Source: RGIG1995 sp045645205 (GTDB taxonomy: Bacteria > Bacillota > Clostridia > Oscillospirales > CAG-272). From it: a stretch of 30,373 nucleotides of DNA. Under the pieces are notes generated by a model. That model saw only the letters and a program-made list of their open reading frames with translations, was not told the DNA's origin and searched no databases. This document shows, piece after piece, positions 11,370-20,424 of the stretch. A program made the position numbers and the translations under genes. Location of the stretch: the NCBI GenBank assembly GCA_045645205.1, contig JAZRIJ010000074.1, forward strand, positions 1-30,373. The letters are read 5' to 3'. How positions within the stretch are numbered: position 1 is the first letter of the stretch; the number at the start of each line of letters is the position of its first letter.

Positions 11370-12655
11370 TAGCTTTCACCCCCAATTAATGAAGTTTGAA
11401 TTGCTATGATATTATCAAGCACCGTTTCAATATCGCCAATTTGTTCGTCTACATAACCCTTCGTAGTCGGAACTTGTTCGTAATGAATAGTAGCGTTTAA
11501 TATAGGGTCATTGCCATTATCTAGATTAATATTGTTCCATTGTTCTTTGGTACCTTCATAATATACATCTGTTAAATTGTTACAAGCGTGGAACGCTCCG
11601 CCATCAATTCTGGTCAAACTTGCTGGGAATGTTATGCTCGTAAAAGGACATTGTATAAAAGCGGTTGTCCCTATATAAGTTAACGTTTTAGACAACGTTA
11701 TATTTGATAAACTTTCACACAGCTCAAACGCTCTATTGCCTATACTTGTTACACTGTCTGGAATTGTTATTTCTGCAAGTTTCGTACAACCTTCAAATAC
11801 AGAATCGCTTATACTAACTAATTTGTTTGATAATGTTACGTTTAATAACTCTATGGAACTCATAAACGCATATTTTCCCATATTTATAATGCTGTTAGGC
11901 ATCACCACGCTAGTGATTCGACTATTGAAGAAAGCAGATTCTCCAATGCTAACAACTTTAACACCGTCAATTTCACAAGGAATTACAATATCAGTTTCTG
12001 TGCCAATATATCCTGTGATTGTTCCGGTAGACGCATCGAACGTAAATAAAGACGGGTCTGTTATTTCTATATTTGACGTGCCATAATATTTGAATTTTTC
12101 TAATTCGGTTTCTGTTTCTACAACAAAAGGTTTTATGTCTTCTATATCACCCCTGACACTAGCCAAACCATCTTGAAGGTTATATATGACATGATTCAGA
12201 ACAACCCATTTTCCCGTAACATCCATGTATTCGATTATTTCGCTTCGTACACCGCAACAGTTTATCAATTGTCCAAGCTGGCAATCTATAGTAAAGGGTA
12301 AGGTTCCAGAAATACCTTTGGAATCAATTGTTATAAATTCATTCATCTCTGGAAGTCCTATTTTTAATTGGTGAGTGCCTAGCTTTCCTAAATCCAAGAT
12401 TCCAGAAAGAATATCAAACAGTATTTCTTTTTCAGCATCTGTATAATCGTTTGTAGAAAGTCCTTTTCCATCTTCTTTGGGGACTTTATTTTTCACATCA
12501 TCAATGGCTAAAAGCTGTTCTTGTGAAAGCTCTTTTTGAAATCCGGTATGACCACTATGTTCATAGTCAAGATTCTGCAGCTTGTTATGTTCCTTCGTTG
12601 TTCTCCCACCAATTTTTAATTCAGGTGTTTGTGTTGATAATTTCATATTATTCAT
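11369..12655 (-). CDS. Tail fibre with BspA-type leucine-rich repeats
   Basis: A 428-aa protein; start ATG 12655 lies one base after the previous stop, behind GGGGTG. The N-terminal 190 residues look like a baseplate attachment region, with a coiled stretch near 185-205. About residues 235-390 hold at least five LRR_5 (BspA-like) repeats, for example ITSVVMPNSIINMGKYAF and LAEITIPDSVTSIGNRAF. The C-terminal helix (EQIGDIETVLDNIIAIQTSL) may trimerise. Such repeats bind surface ligands in bacteria, so this is the best candidate receptor-binding protein. Confidence 0.8.
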   Translation of the reverse strand: MNNMKLSTQTPELKIGGRTTKEHNKLQNLDYEHSGHTGFQKELSQEQLLAIDDVKNKVPKEDGKGLSTNDYTDAEKEILFDILSGILDLGKLGTHQLKIGLPEMNEFITIDSKGISGTLPFTIDCQLGQLINCCGVRSEIIEYMDVTGKWVVLNHVIYNLQDGLASVRGDIEDIKPFVVETETELEKFKYYGTSNIEITDPSLFTFDASTGTITGYIGTETDIVIPCEIDGVKVVSIGESAFFNSRITSVVMPNSIINMGKYAFMSSIELLNVTLSNKLVSISDSVFEGCTKLAEITIPDSVTSIGNRAFELCESLSNITLSKTLTYIGTTAFIQCPFTSITFPASLTRIDGGAFHACNNLTDVYYEGTKEQWNNINLDNGNDPILNATIHYEQVPTTKGYVDEQIGDIETVLDNIIAIQTSLIGGES

Positions 12656-12656
12656 T

Positions 12657-12971
12657 TTACACACCCCACTTTACAATCAAATCACCGCTTTTTTGAGTGA
12701 TAATTTCACCGGCAATGCTCACAAGAACAAGCTTATAGATATAATTACCAAGTGTAAGTTTTTCTTTCTCCCGTTCCGATAGCGTAACAGCAAACCCGCC
12801 ATTAATTTGGCTGAAGGTTGCATCAACAATAAGCGGAGCCGTTTCACTTTCGGCAATCTGCAGTTTAAGCTGTGCACCTTCGTCAAATCCTTCATCCGAA
12901 GAAACTTCCATTAAGAAGGTATCTCCGGCAGTATATGTAATTTTTTCACCATTAGAATAAATTAAAACCAT
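12657..12971 (-). CDS. BppU-like N-terminal baseplate protein, 104 aa
   Basis: MVLIYSNGEKITYTAGDTFL, then beta-rich sequence with LTLGNYIYKLVLVS, resembles the N-terminal domain of BppU upper baseplate proteins, here as a stand-alone gene. AGGAGGTAATA lies before the ATG. It lies between the upper fibre gene and the leucine-rich-repeat fibre and probably joins fibre to baseplate. Confidence 0.6.
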   Translation of the reverse strand: MVLIYSNGEKITYTAGDTFLMEVSSDEGFDEGAQLKLQIAESETAPLIVDATFSQINGGFAVTLSEREKEKLTLGNYIYKLVLVSIAGEIITQKSGDLIVKWGV

Positions 12972-12984
12972 TTATATTACCTCC

Positions 12985-13743
12985 TTATGCAAGAACGAAT
13001 TTAAACTGATTAATGTATGAATACTCACCTATTTGAAACTCCAGTAATCCATCTATTTTCCTTACCTGTATCCCTCTCCCACTCCAATCTTGGTTAACAT
13101 AAATTTCTTGAAAATTTTCGGTCAAATAGCAGCCCTGGTAAGAATACTCAAGATGGTCCCTTTTATCATTAACAGTCAGTAGTGTTATGAATCGACAAGG
13201 GATTAAATGTGGACTCACTTTAAAATAATAGTAAGCTGATTGAGGATGAGTAGGGACAATTACTTCCTGTTCAACAATAGTGTTTTCCACATCTGCAGAA
13301 AGTGTTGTCTTTGCAACCGAATATTGTCGCAAATCAGTTATTGTTCCGCCTGCATGTCTTGCAAGCATAACATAATCTCCGGAAGAAGGATATCCTGATG
13401 AAGTCTGTATACTTGCTTTTCCTGTAACAGTATCATTGTAAGCATAAATATATACACTTGCCTCAGAAGGCACTTCCAAAGGTTCTGTTATACGGATTTT
13501 TGCTCCGCTTTCAAAAACAATAACGCCCGGCTGAATATACACCGCACCTTCATTTACAATTACTTCGCACTTACTGCCTATATTAAGTACACCTTTACCG
13601 ACAATATCTGCAGTTATTTCGTTAAGTTTATCAACGCCGAATTTCTCATCCGAGAACGCCGAAAAGGTTGTATCGCCCAAATCAACGGCGATATTGTTTA
13701 AGTCTTCTGCAGTTACAACTGCGTTATCTTCAAATTCTGCCAT
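12985..13743 (-). CDS. Baseplate/upper tail fibre protein
   Basis: A 252-aa protein; I use ATG 13743 (MAEFEDNAVVTAEDLNNIAV) because GAGGTG lies seven bases before it, though the frame is open further upstream. The N-terminus (TAEDLNNI, then GVDKLNEITADIV) is typical of Clostridia phage structural fibre proteins. The middle holds a beta-rich domain with VYIQPGVIVFESGAKI. It follows the tail hub gene and probably sits on the baseplate. Confidence 0.75.
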   Translation of the reverse strand: MAEFEDNAVVTAEDLNNIAVDLGDTTFSAFSDEKFGVDKLNEITADIVGKGVLNIGSKCEVIVNEGAVYIQPGVIVFESGAKIRITEPLEVPSEASVYIYAYNDTVTGKASIQTSSGYPSSGDYVMLARHAGGTITDLRQYSVAKTTLSADVENTIVEQEVIVPTHPQSAYYYFKVSPHLIPCRFITLLTVNDKRDHLEYSYQGCYLTENFQEIYVNQDWSGRGIQVRKIDGLLEFQIGEYSYINQFKFVLA

Positions 13744-13744
13744 T

Positions 13745-14689
13745 TTATTCCACCTCACTAAATATAGGATTTTCGATATACCCGTTTTCCTGAGACATAA
13801 CAATACTTGTTATGCGTTTACGTACTGCAGTGTCATTATTCTGAACACGGACAACATCGCCAAGAACATAATCAACACCGTACGCTATCTTACGGGTTTT
13901 CATTTCCGTTTCTGTATCTGCAACCATACTTTTAAGCTCCTGCAACGCCTCTTTTTCGGTTTTTGCACTTAAAACAACATCTTTCTTATACACACCGCTC
14001 AATTCCTTATTAAGTGTAATATATGTCCACACAGTAGCATCATCTTGTTCTTTAGGATAATACCCACCGTACGCAATTGTTCGATTAATGTATGTCTCTA
14101 TAAAATCATAAGCGTTTAAATTGTTTGTAGATAAAAGAAGGTCGCTTTGATTGCTCTTCAGAACCTCAAATACAAATCGTTTATTTACAAAATCAGCCTT
14201 TATTTCATACCCGGCATTGTCAAGTTTCAGAAGGTCGCTTATATACACATCTGCCGTTTTATATGTATCCGTTGAATAGCTTACTGCTTTTTCAAAGCCT
14301 TTTGCATCCCCTAATTTAAGCCAGGATGCTGCCGATCTTATGGCCGACCTTGCAAGAGTTTCTACGTCGCTGTTTAATGTGGTTGCCGTACTTGGTATTA
14401 CCACGCGTTTTAAAAGACCGTTCAGCGTTTCGCCGGTAATTCTGAACCCGCCGGCATCATCACGATACGCACACAGCAAGCCTTGTACTCCGTTCCACTC
14501 GAACATAAGGTTTTCACGATATTGTTTTATTATATTCTTCAGCTTTTCATCAGCAAACAGAATTTCAAAACTGCCTACGCCATTGAAATCCTTTTGCACA
14601 TTTGCGGAAATATACCCCTTATCAACCGTATACTGAGGCAATATGTAAAGTTTTTCAAAGTCAAGTGTATAAAAAGTAACATCTTTCAT
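13745..14689 (-). CDS. Tail hub / tail-associated protein (Gp37-like)
   Basis: A 314-aa protein, MKDVTFYTLDFEKLYILPQY, containing FNGVGSFEILFADEKLKNII and GVDYVLGDVVRVQN. These match the siphovirus ReqiPepy6 Gp37-like tail proteins that form the hub below Dit. No lytic domain follows, so it is a short hub protein. The start overlaps the Dit stop by four bases (ATGA). Confidence 0.85.
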   Translation of the reverse strand: MKDVTFYTLDFEKLYILPQYTVDKGYISANVQKDFNGVGSFEILFADEKLKNIIKQYRENLMFEWNGVQGLLCAYRDDAGGFRITGETLNGLLKRVVIPSTATTLNSDVETLARSAIRSAASWLKLGDAKGFEKAVSYSTDTYKTADVYISDLLKLDNAGYEIKADFVNKRFVFEVLKSNQSDLLLSTNNLNAYDFIETYINRTIAYGGYYPKEQDDATVWTYITLNKELSGVYKKDVVLSAKTEKEALQELKSMVADTETEMKTRKIAYGVDYVLGDVVRVQNNDTAVRKRITSIVMSQENGYIENPIFSEVE

Positions 14690-15537
14690 ATTACAACCAC
14701 CGCCTTGTATTGATTTTTATATAATATATTGGCGATTACTGCGTTTAATTGACCGTTTTCGACAATAACCTCATTATTGCCTTTGTGAAGCACAAACTCA
14801 CTTAAAATCGTATCATCAGAAAGGTAATTAATACAGTTTCCGTCAAGATTGCTTGTTATATCGCGATTTGCAATATCAAAAATAACAGTTTCATCTTTCG
14901 CAATTTGTTTATTGAGCGCAATACTCTTCCCGGACGTTATGTTCCTTACAATCATAGTGTCAGAAGCTTCGTCCGCCGTAATCGTTATGGTTGGATATAC
15001 ATCCATATCCCCTTTATTTTTTAGATTTATAGTTGCGGTCCTTTCCGTAGCAACTGCAGGAAGTGTTATATATCCCTTACCGCTTTCAAAAGACGTCGGG
15101 AACATATCTGTCCTTGTGGACAAGCTTATATTGTTTGAATAAAAATCCTCAAAATAAGGACTCTCACAAACAAACTGCAGCACAAGTTTATACATCCGCT
15201 GATATATAATTTTTTCGGGTTCAGGCGGTGTAATGCAAATTCCTTTGATTTTTCTCCTGTAATCACCTAGAAAGAAAAGCAATTCACACTCTTCCTGAAG
15301 AACATTGTATGCTTTCATAACATCAAATGGCATCCCGGTAAAATCGATCGACATTGTAATCGTGCGCTCCATGTCGGTTACGTTAAGTATTTTATACCCC
15401 GCCTGTCCGCTGTATTTTATTGTTTCCGGAGAACGTGCGGGAAGTCCAACACCCTCGATTGCAATAAGATTGGCGGAAGGATGGTCACCTCCGCCAATTT
15501 CAATGCGCCCATTTCTATTTTGTATTACAATTTCCAT
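14686..15537 (-). CDS. Distal tail protein (Dit)
   Basis: A 283-aa protein, MEIVIQNRNGRIEIGGGDHP, with RTITMSIDFTGM, LFFLGDYRRKIKGI, and LQFVCESPYFEDFY followed by beta-rich sequence, the pattern of the siphovirus tail component (Dit) family. Dit forms the hexameric hub at the tail tip to which fibres attach. It follows directly on the tape measure gene, the standard order. Confidence 0.88.
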   Translation of the reverse strand: MEIVIQNRNGRIEIGGGDHPSANLIAIEGVGLPARSPETIKYSGQAGYKILNVTDMERTITMSIDFTGMPFDVMKAYNVLQEECELLFFLGDYRRKIKGICITPPEPEKIIYQRMYKLVLQFVCESPYFEDFYSNNISLSTRTDMFPTSFESGKGYITLPAVATERTATINLKNKGDMDVYPTITITADEASDTMIVRNITSGKSIALNKQIAKDETVIFDIANRDITSNLDGNCINYLSDDTILSEFVLHKGNNEVIVENGQLNAVIANILYKNQYKAVVVI

Positions 15538-18207
15538 TTAGTCTACCCCCAAAAACTTGTTCATAGATTCCAATCGTCTTGCGCCCTCAAGTAATGATGT
15601 AGAGTTTGAATCAGGAGCATTGATATTGTATGTTGAACTATAATTGTTTACAACACCTGCTCTTGTGTCTGCCTGAACCTGAATATTAAGAGATATATCC
15701 GCAAGAGAAGATTCGATTACCGCTTTTGCTTCCGCCATTTTGGATTTTATCTGTTCAATAAATCCCGCAGTAAACTGTTCTGAGCTTTCACTGCCAATGT
15801 CAAAGAACCCTTCCGGAAAAGTACCAAAAACATTCTCAATGTCTTCTCTTAACTTCTCTGTTTCGCTCTTGGTAAGTTTGTCGGCAATACGTCCCACACG
15901 TTCATCTTGTTCATTAAGGGATGAAATGTATTCTTCAAATTCTTTGTCTGATGCCCGAAGCAATGCACTGACATAATTCATCCCTTCATTATAGTCCATT
16001 CCGTTGAGTTTATCCAGGATAAAATCAGGCAAGTTTTCTTCTCTTTCAAACAATTTGTCGAGCATTAATTCATAATCTTCGAGATTTTTATTATCTGCAG
16101 CAACATCAGCAAGCTTTGAAAATGATTGAATACCCTCGCCAAACGGGAACGTTATAGTATAATAAGTATCTTGCTTTGTTTCTTTTAAAGTGTTTGCAAT
16201 GCTTTTTCTTGTCTGGTTTAGGTTTTCAATTGCTTCAAGAGATTCTTCCTGCAACGATTCAATAAGGTCTATACTATCTTCACAAAGACCCTTTTGATAA
16301 TTGTAAATTTCGCTTGTGAAATCTTTCCATTCTGCAGAACCTTTTTCAAAATACTTATCACGATAAACCGCAAGGGCTTTATAATATTCTCTGTCCGACA
16401 TTTCGCCCGTGTCGTGCGCATATTTTATATTGTCAAGCTCGTCTTTTCGCAGTTGTTCAAGTTTGTTTTGAGCATCTCCCGCTGTTTTTACAACGGTTCC
16501 TGCGGTCTTTTTTGTTTCGTTTGAAACTTTATTTAATGTTGCAAGATAATCTGCTCTATACCCTCTTATTTCATTTTCTATATCATTAACTAGGTTGTAA
16601 GCTTGGTCAAGAGCCGTTTTTGCTTTAGATACATCATTACCAAGCCATTTATCAAGGCCTCCTTTGGTGCTTGTCCCTTTTTCATAAGCTTCTTGTTCAG
16701 CGCTCATGTCGGTATAATTAATTTTTGCTTCATCCCGTAGTTTTTGGGCTTCTATTAATCTTGTTGACGCATCTAATATTTTTTGTTCGTATGCCGTTGC
16801 CATTGCCTTTGCCGTAACCATATCATAATAGGCGTTTGTTAGTTCCTCAACTGAAGTTCTTTGAATATTAATAGCGCCGGTTTCATCGTATAGATGGTTG
16901 GTAATCTCAGGAATGGTTTCGCTTAGTTTTTCGGCAGCCGCTTTAAAATTTGTTTGTACTTTTGTTGCTTCTTCTTGTGTAAGCGCTCCGCTTTTTAACT
17001 GTGTTTCCATTTCAAAAAGACTGTCGCGGAGAATAAGGATTGTGTTTGCTTCAGCAATATTTGCATTTTTGGTATCCTCAATTGTTTTTATAGAATCTTC
17101 TTGTGCTTTTTTGATTTCTTTAATAGATTCAACAATTGTTCTTGATGCTTCCTTGTGAGTTTCATAATAAGTTATTATCCCCGCAACCAGAGCGGTCATT
17201 AACACCCCAACCAAAACATAAGGATTTTTTATCAGTTCCAAGTTAAAAAGTTTTTGTGCTGCGGTTCCTGCCTTTGTTACTGCAGTAAAGTCTTTAACAC
17301 CTTTTACAATGCTATAAATGTCATTTACAAACATTACAAGATTAAGGGCAATAACCGCTGTCCCGAAAGCAGCTAAAGCAACTGCAGCACCTTTTATATG
17401 TTCCTGCAATTCTCCGTTTTCCCAAGCCTGATTGAGTTCTTCAACTTGGTCGATTAACCAAGGCAACACGTCTTCGGACAATGCTTCTGATATGTCGGTA
17501 GTCATTTCACCAAACAGAGCATTAATATTATCCTTAAGAGTAGAAACCTGACCCGTAAACGTTTTTGACTGCGTTTCCATTGCATTATAAAACTTGCCAC
17601 CTTCTGATGTAGCTGTTTTCATTGCATCTGCAATCATTTCAAAGCTGATTTGCCCTTTTGACATTTTGTCTTTAAGACTTGATATACTTTCGCCTGTTTT
17701 TTCCGAAATGATTTGCAGTGGATTAAATCCGTTGTTTATCATTTGCAGAAGGTCTTGACCCATCAATTTACCCTGTGATTGTACCTGCCCAAACACAAGA
17801 GCAAGACCTTGAAACTTTTCCTTGTTACCAAGCGAAATGTCACCGAGCATTTTAAGGTCATCCATAACCAGCTCTGAACTTTCTCCAAAAGATAATAAAA
17901 CATTAGTTGCTGCAGCTAAATCACCAAGCTCAAACGGCGTTTTTGCGGCAAAACTTTTTAAATCCGCCAACATATCGTTAGCCTTTTGTGTATCGCCAAG
18001 AAGAGTGGTAAGCCCGGCTTTATACTGTTCCATTTGAGCATTAAACTTAACACCCATACCGATAACAGCACCGCCTACGGCACCAACGCCTAATACTACA
18101 CCTTTGGCAATTTTATTGACTTCGCCTACACCGTCTTTTATCTTTTTCAGTTCCTTTTGATAGCCGCTTGCATCGCCGTCTATTCTTATAATTAAACTGT
18201 TTGCCAA
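15538..18207 (-). CDS. Tail tape measure protein
   Basis: An 889-aa protein that sets tail length and helps DNA entry. The start is TTG 18207 (MANSLIIRIDGDASGYQKEL), since AAAGGAGG lies just before it; an upstream ATG would put the ribosome site inside the gene. Residues 30-220 carry the tape measure domain (GVGAVGGAVIGMGVKFNAQM, LADLKSFAAKTPFELGDL, GQDLLQMINNGFNPLQII). A hydrophobic part (about 270-350) and long coiled coils follow. It is preceded by two terminators of the gene at 18310. Confidence 0.93.
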   Translation of the reverse strand: MANSLIIRIDGDASGYQKELKKIKDGVGEVNKIAKGVVLGVGAVGGAVIGMGVKFNAQMEQYKAGLTTLLGDTQKANDMLADLKSFAAKTPFELGDLAAATNVLLSFGESSELVMDDLKMLGDISLGNKEKFQGLALVFGQVQSQGKLMGQDLLQMINNGFNPLQIISEKTGESISSLKDKMSKGQISFEMIADAMKTATSEGGKFYNAMETQSKTFTGQVSTLKDNINALFGEMTTDISEALSEDVLPWLIDQVEELNQAWENGELQEHIKGAAVALAAFGTAVIALNLVMFVNDIYSIVKGVKDFTAVTKAGTAAQKLFNLELIKNPYVLVGVLMTALVAGIITYYETHKEASRTIVESIKEIKKAQEDSIKTIEDTKNANIAEANTILILRDSLFEMETQLKSGALTQEEATKVQTNFKAAAEKLSETIPEITNHLYDETGAINIQRTSVEELTNAYYDMVTAKAMATAYEQKILDASTRLIEAQKLRDEAKINYTDMSAEQEAYEKGTSTKGGLDKWLGNDVSKAKTALDQAYNLVNDIENEIRGYRADYLATLNKVSNETKKTAGTVVKTAGDAQNKLEQLRKDELDNIKYAHDTGEMSDREYYKALAVYRDKYFEKGSAEWKDFTSEIYNYQKGLCEDSIDLIESLQEESLEAIENLNQTRKSIANTLKETKQDTYYTITFPFGEGIQSFSKLADVAADNKNLEDYELMLDKLFEREENLPDFILDKLNGMDYNEGMNYVSALLRASDKEFEEYISSLNEQDERVGRIADKLTKSETEKLREDIENVFGTFPEGFFDIGSESSEQFTAGFIEQIKSKMAEAKAVIESSLADISLNIQVQADTRAGVVNNYSSTYNINAPDSNSTSLLEGARRLESMNKFLGVD

Positions 18208-18240
18208 TTTTCTACCTCCTTTCATTTATTTAAGGGTACA

Positions 18241-18303
18241 AAAAAGCACCTTGCAACAATGCAAAGTGCAATTTTAACAAAACAAAAGCACTCCGAAGAG
18301 TGC
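18241..18303 (-). terminator. Tandem intrinsic terminators after the membrane-protein gene
   Basis: First: GCACTC, tetraloop TTCG, GAGTGC (18303-18288), then TTTTGTTTTG. Second: a 10-bp stem between 18269 and 18246 with a 4-base loop, then TTTTTTG. Both lie in a minus-strand gap between essential tail genes, so late transcription must read through them. Confidence 0.85.
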
Positions 18304-18309
18304 AAGTTT

Positions 18310-18663
18310 TTATAATATACTAAATAATGCGATAAGCGTACCGACAAAACTTATTATTGCTAAACACGCAAAAAATAAAGCTACTTTTTTTACAGTATGA
18401 AGCATCTTGTTTTGGTTTTCAAGTAAATGGAGCTGTTTGTGTTGCAAATATTCCATTTTTTCTTCATACGACATTCCTTTATCTGTTAATTTATAGAATA
18501 TTGGTTCTCCGTTCTGACCGTCCGTAATATAAATATTTTCAGGAAGTTCTTTATCTTCGGTAATCATCCTACAATATTTCATATTCTCTTCCGCAGAGCA
18601 CCATTCTCTTCTCATTATTCCGCTTTCGCCTCTAAGTTCGACAAGTGTTTTATTTATCGACAT
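18310..18663 (-). CDS. Moron-type membrane protein inside the tail operon
   Basis: A 117-aa protein, MSINKTLVELRGESGIMRRE. The soluble N-terminal part contains YITDGQNGEPIFYKLTDKGM; a helix (MEYLQHKQLHLLENQNKMLH) follows, then one transmembrane segment at about 93-117 (ALFFACLAIISFVGTLIALF). No family recognised. It is not a tail gene: it has its own consensus promoter and two terminators, the build of a moron expressed from the lysogen. A role in superinfection exclusion or host fitness is a guess. AGGAGG precedes the ATG. Confidence 0.75.
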   Translation of the reverse strand: MSINKTLVELRGESGIMRREWCSAEENMKYCRMITEDKELPENIYITDGQNGEPIFYKLTDKGMSYEEKMEYLQHKQLHLLENQNKMLHTVKKVALFFACLAIISFVGTLIALFSIL

Positions 18664-18686
18664 ACAATCCCTCCTAATATAATCAT

Positions 18687-18715
18687 ATTTTATACTACAA
18701 GGAAATTTTTGTCAA
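18687..18715 (-). promoter_or_regulatory. Consensus sigma-A promoter of the moron
   Basis: On the minus strand TTGACA (18715-18710), 17-bp spacer, TAAAAT (18692-18687), then AGGAGG and the ATG at 18663. It is the clearest promoter within the structural operon. Confidence 0.85.
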
Positions 18716-18721
18716 GGATTA

Positions 18722-19285
18722 TTAAAATACACTTTCCATAACCGAGTTGATACGTTCTTCCTTTGCCTGTTCGCTTCTGTTATCCGGCAATCTATATACC
18801 GCCTTCATTCTTCGGTAAAATGTTTTCCGGTCTTTATCCTTAATTTCTGATAACTCCACCCCACGGAACTGAATTACTTTTGAAAAATTCGTGTCTTCAG
18901 CAAGACCATTAACAAGCGCCCTGAATTTCCACCAGTGTATATTGCTTTCACACAAATCAATACCATATTGCTGCATAAACGCAGCGTATATCAGCTCGGC
19001 ATCATACTCAAAATCAAAAAGCGCTTTTTGGGGCGCACCTTGATTGCCTTTAACCTTTTCAGGTAATATTCCTGAATAAAAATCAAGCATTGCATATATT
19101 GCCCCTTCAAGTTTAGGCGGCAATGCAAAAAACACAAGCCGAAGCATTTGCGGCAATGCATTAAGAATATTTTCGGTTTCCATAAGATTAGAAAACTTAA
19201 GCCACGTTTTAAAATCGGTTCGTATTGGACATTCTACCTCTTCGATTATTAAGCTTTTCGGCAACTCTTCTGTTAAAAGGCTCAT
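18722..19285 (-). CDS. Tail assembly protein, Gp15 family
   Basis: A 187-aa protein with the Gp15 signature: FWWKF-like HWWKFRALVNGLAEDTNFSK, then VIQFRGVELSEI and DRKTFYRRMKAVYRLP. This family sits between the first tail chaperone and the tape measure gene and is thought to take the role of gpGT. The start overlaps the previous gene by four bases (ATGA). No slippery heptamer was evident, so re-initiation rather than frameshifting probably links the pair. Confidence 0.88.
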   Translation of the reverse strand: MSLLTEELPKSLIIEEVECPIRTDFKTWLKFSNLMETENILNALPQMLRLVFFALPPKLEGAIYAMLDFYSGILPEKVKGNQGAPQKALFDFEYDAELIYAAFMQQYGIDLCESNIHWWKFRALVNGLAEDTNFSKVIQFRGVELSEIKDKDRKTFYRRMKAVYRLPDNRSEQAKEERINSVMESVF

Positions 19286-19692
19286 TTTTTAACAATGTCC
19301 TTTCCTTTTATGGTTTTTAAAAGGTTACATACCTCTTTTAACTGCTCCATAAGAGGCGCAAGCGGTGATGTTTCCGCTTCTATATTTTTATCGCGTGCCG
19401 CGTTTTCTTCAAGTCTATATAATTCTATTGCCAAGTATGCACACTTTGCAAGCTTATCAAGATTGGTATTCTTGCCATCCGGGAACATCTGAAGTGCATT
19501 TTCTTTACCGAAAAGGATTTCAAGAAGAAGCATATTGCCTTCATACTCGGTCATTTCCGGAAGCTTTGCATCGTGCTCTCTTATCTTTTCTTCAAGCTCA
19601 GCTGTACGCTGCGGAATTTCGTATTCAACACCGTCAACCTCTAAAATGTGATGTTTTTCTTCAAAAGTAAGTACTGTTTTATTATCTTTCAT
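19282..19692 (-). CDS. Tail assembly chaperone (gpG-like)
   Basis: A 136-aa protein, MKDNKTVLTFEEKHHILEVD, with beta-rich N-terminus and helical rest (MLLLEILFGKENALQMFPDG). By position (after the major tail protein, before Gp15 and tape measure) and length it is the gpG equivalent that coats the tape measure during assembly. GGAGAG precedes the ATG. Confidence 0.78.
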   Translation of the reverse strand: MKDNKTVLTFEEKHHILEVDGVEYEIPQRTAELEEKIREHDAKLPEMTEYEGNMLLLEILFGKENALQMFPDGKNTNLDKLAKCAYLAIELYRLEENAARDKNIEAETSPLAPLMEQLKEVCNLLKTIKGKDIVKK

Positions 19693-19715
19693 AATAACTC
19701 TCCTTTAATAATAAA

Positions 19716-19735
19716 GGGCGGTATTAAACCGCCCC
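19716..19735 (-). terminator. GC-rich hairpin, partial terminator or attenuator
   Basis: GGGCGGT pairs with ACCGCCC around the stop codon of the 55-aa gene, followed by TTTATTATT. It could lower expression of the tail genes after the abundant major tail protein. Confidence 0.55.
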
Positions 19736-19891
19736 TAAAATAGCCTGGATTATATCTTCTTTAAGTGTGTTGGAATTTACCCCTGTAACGCCTTGCTCTT
19801 CAGCAATTACAAGAAGTTCAGCCTTTGTTAACGCTGATAATTCCTCGTAAGTATAACCGTCTGTTTCATCTTCGTCTTCCATGGCATACAT
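19724..19891 (-). CDS. Small protein with Rho-N/SAP-like motif after the major tail protein
   Basis: ATG 19891 gives 55 aa, MYAMEDEDETDGYTYEELSA, then LTKAELLVIAEEQGVTGVNS and LKEDIIQAIL, the helix-extended-helix pattern of Rho N-terminal or SAP/HeH motifs, often found after phage structural genes. An in-frame extension to a possible ATT start near the GAGGGGGAG box at about 19909 would add a few residues; I cannot decide between them. It may bind nucleic acid or serve as a tail accessory. Confidence 0.65.
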   Translation of the reverse strand: MYAMEDEDETDGYTYEELSALTKAELLVIAEEQGVTGVNSNTLKEDIIQAILGAV

Positions 19892-19908
19892 AGCAACAGA
19901 CGGCTCAA

Positions 19909-20418
19909 TTACTCCCCCTCGGTGAATTCAATGGTTTCAACAGTTTCGCTGTCGCCACCTTCAGGAGTTGCAATTGTTGCCACACCAACGGTCTTTTTGC
20001 TTACAACCTTAAATGTACCGCTGTATGTATAAGCATCAAGACTTCCGCCTTCAGAATCAGCAATTACGGCAAATGTTCTCTTGATGGCTTTAAATCCGCC
20101 GCCTTCAACTGGAGAAGAGAAATCAACCTGTACAAGCTCACGCTGTGCATCTGTTCCAAGAAGTTCGCCGTCTGTGATTTTTATAATATCTTCAATAACC
20201 GGGTCGCCTTTGCATGCATCAAAAGCGTATGAGATTGACGGAGAATAACGTACAACATCTGTTCTTTCTTCTGCCTCATCAACATACTGTCTTGTGTATT
20301 CACCCGGATTTTTGCTTACGGAAGCGTCAGTAAAGTTTCTTGCTCTTACGAAAGAAACTGCACCGTCTTCGCCAGACACTCCATAAAAAAGTTTTTTGTC
20401 GCTTCTTTTAACTAACAT
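19909..20418 (-). CDS. Major tail protein
   Basis: A 169-aa protein, MLVKRSDKKLFYGVSGEDGA, with the tail-tube fold pattern (beta-rich, VRYSPSISYAFDACKGDPVI, GGFKAIKRTFAVIADSEGGS, AYTYSGTFKVVSKKTVG). It polymerises to form the tail tube. Position between tail terminator and tail chaperones agrees. GGTGATATG is the start region. Confidence 0.85.
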   Translation of the reverse strand: MLVKRSDKKLFYGVSGEDGAVSFVRARNFTDASVSKNPGEYTRQYVDEAEERTDVVRYSPSISYAFDACKGDPVIEDIIKITDGELLGTDAQRELVQVDFSSPVEGGGFKAIKRTFAVIADSEGGSLDAYTYSGTFKVVSKKTVGVATIATPEGGDSETVETIEFTEGE

Positions 20419-20424
20419 AACATA

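Noticed and set aside
19282..19290. Programmed frameshift between tail chaperone genes
   Set aside because: The two genes overlap by ATGA and each has its own start; no clear slippery heptamer was seen near the junction.
18722..19692. Toxin-antitoxin pair
   Set aside because: Size, order and signature place both as tail assembly proteins (gpG-like and Gp15).
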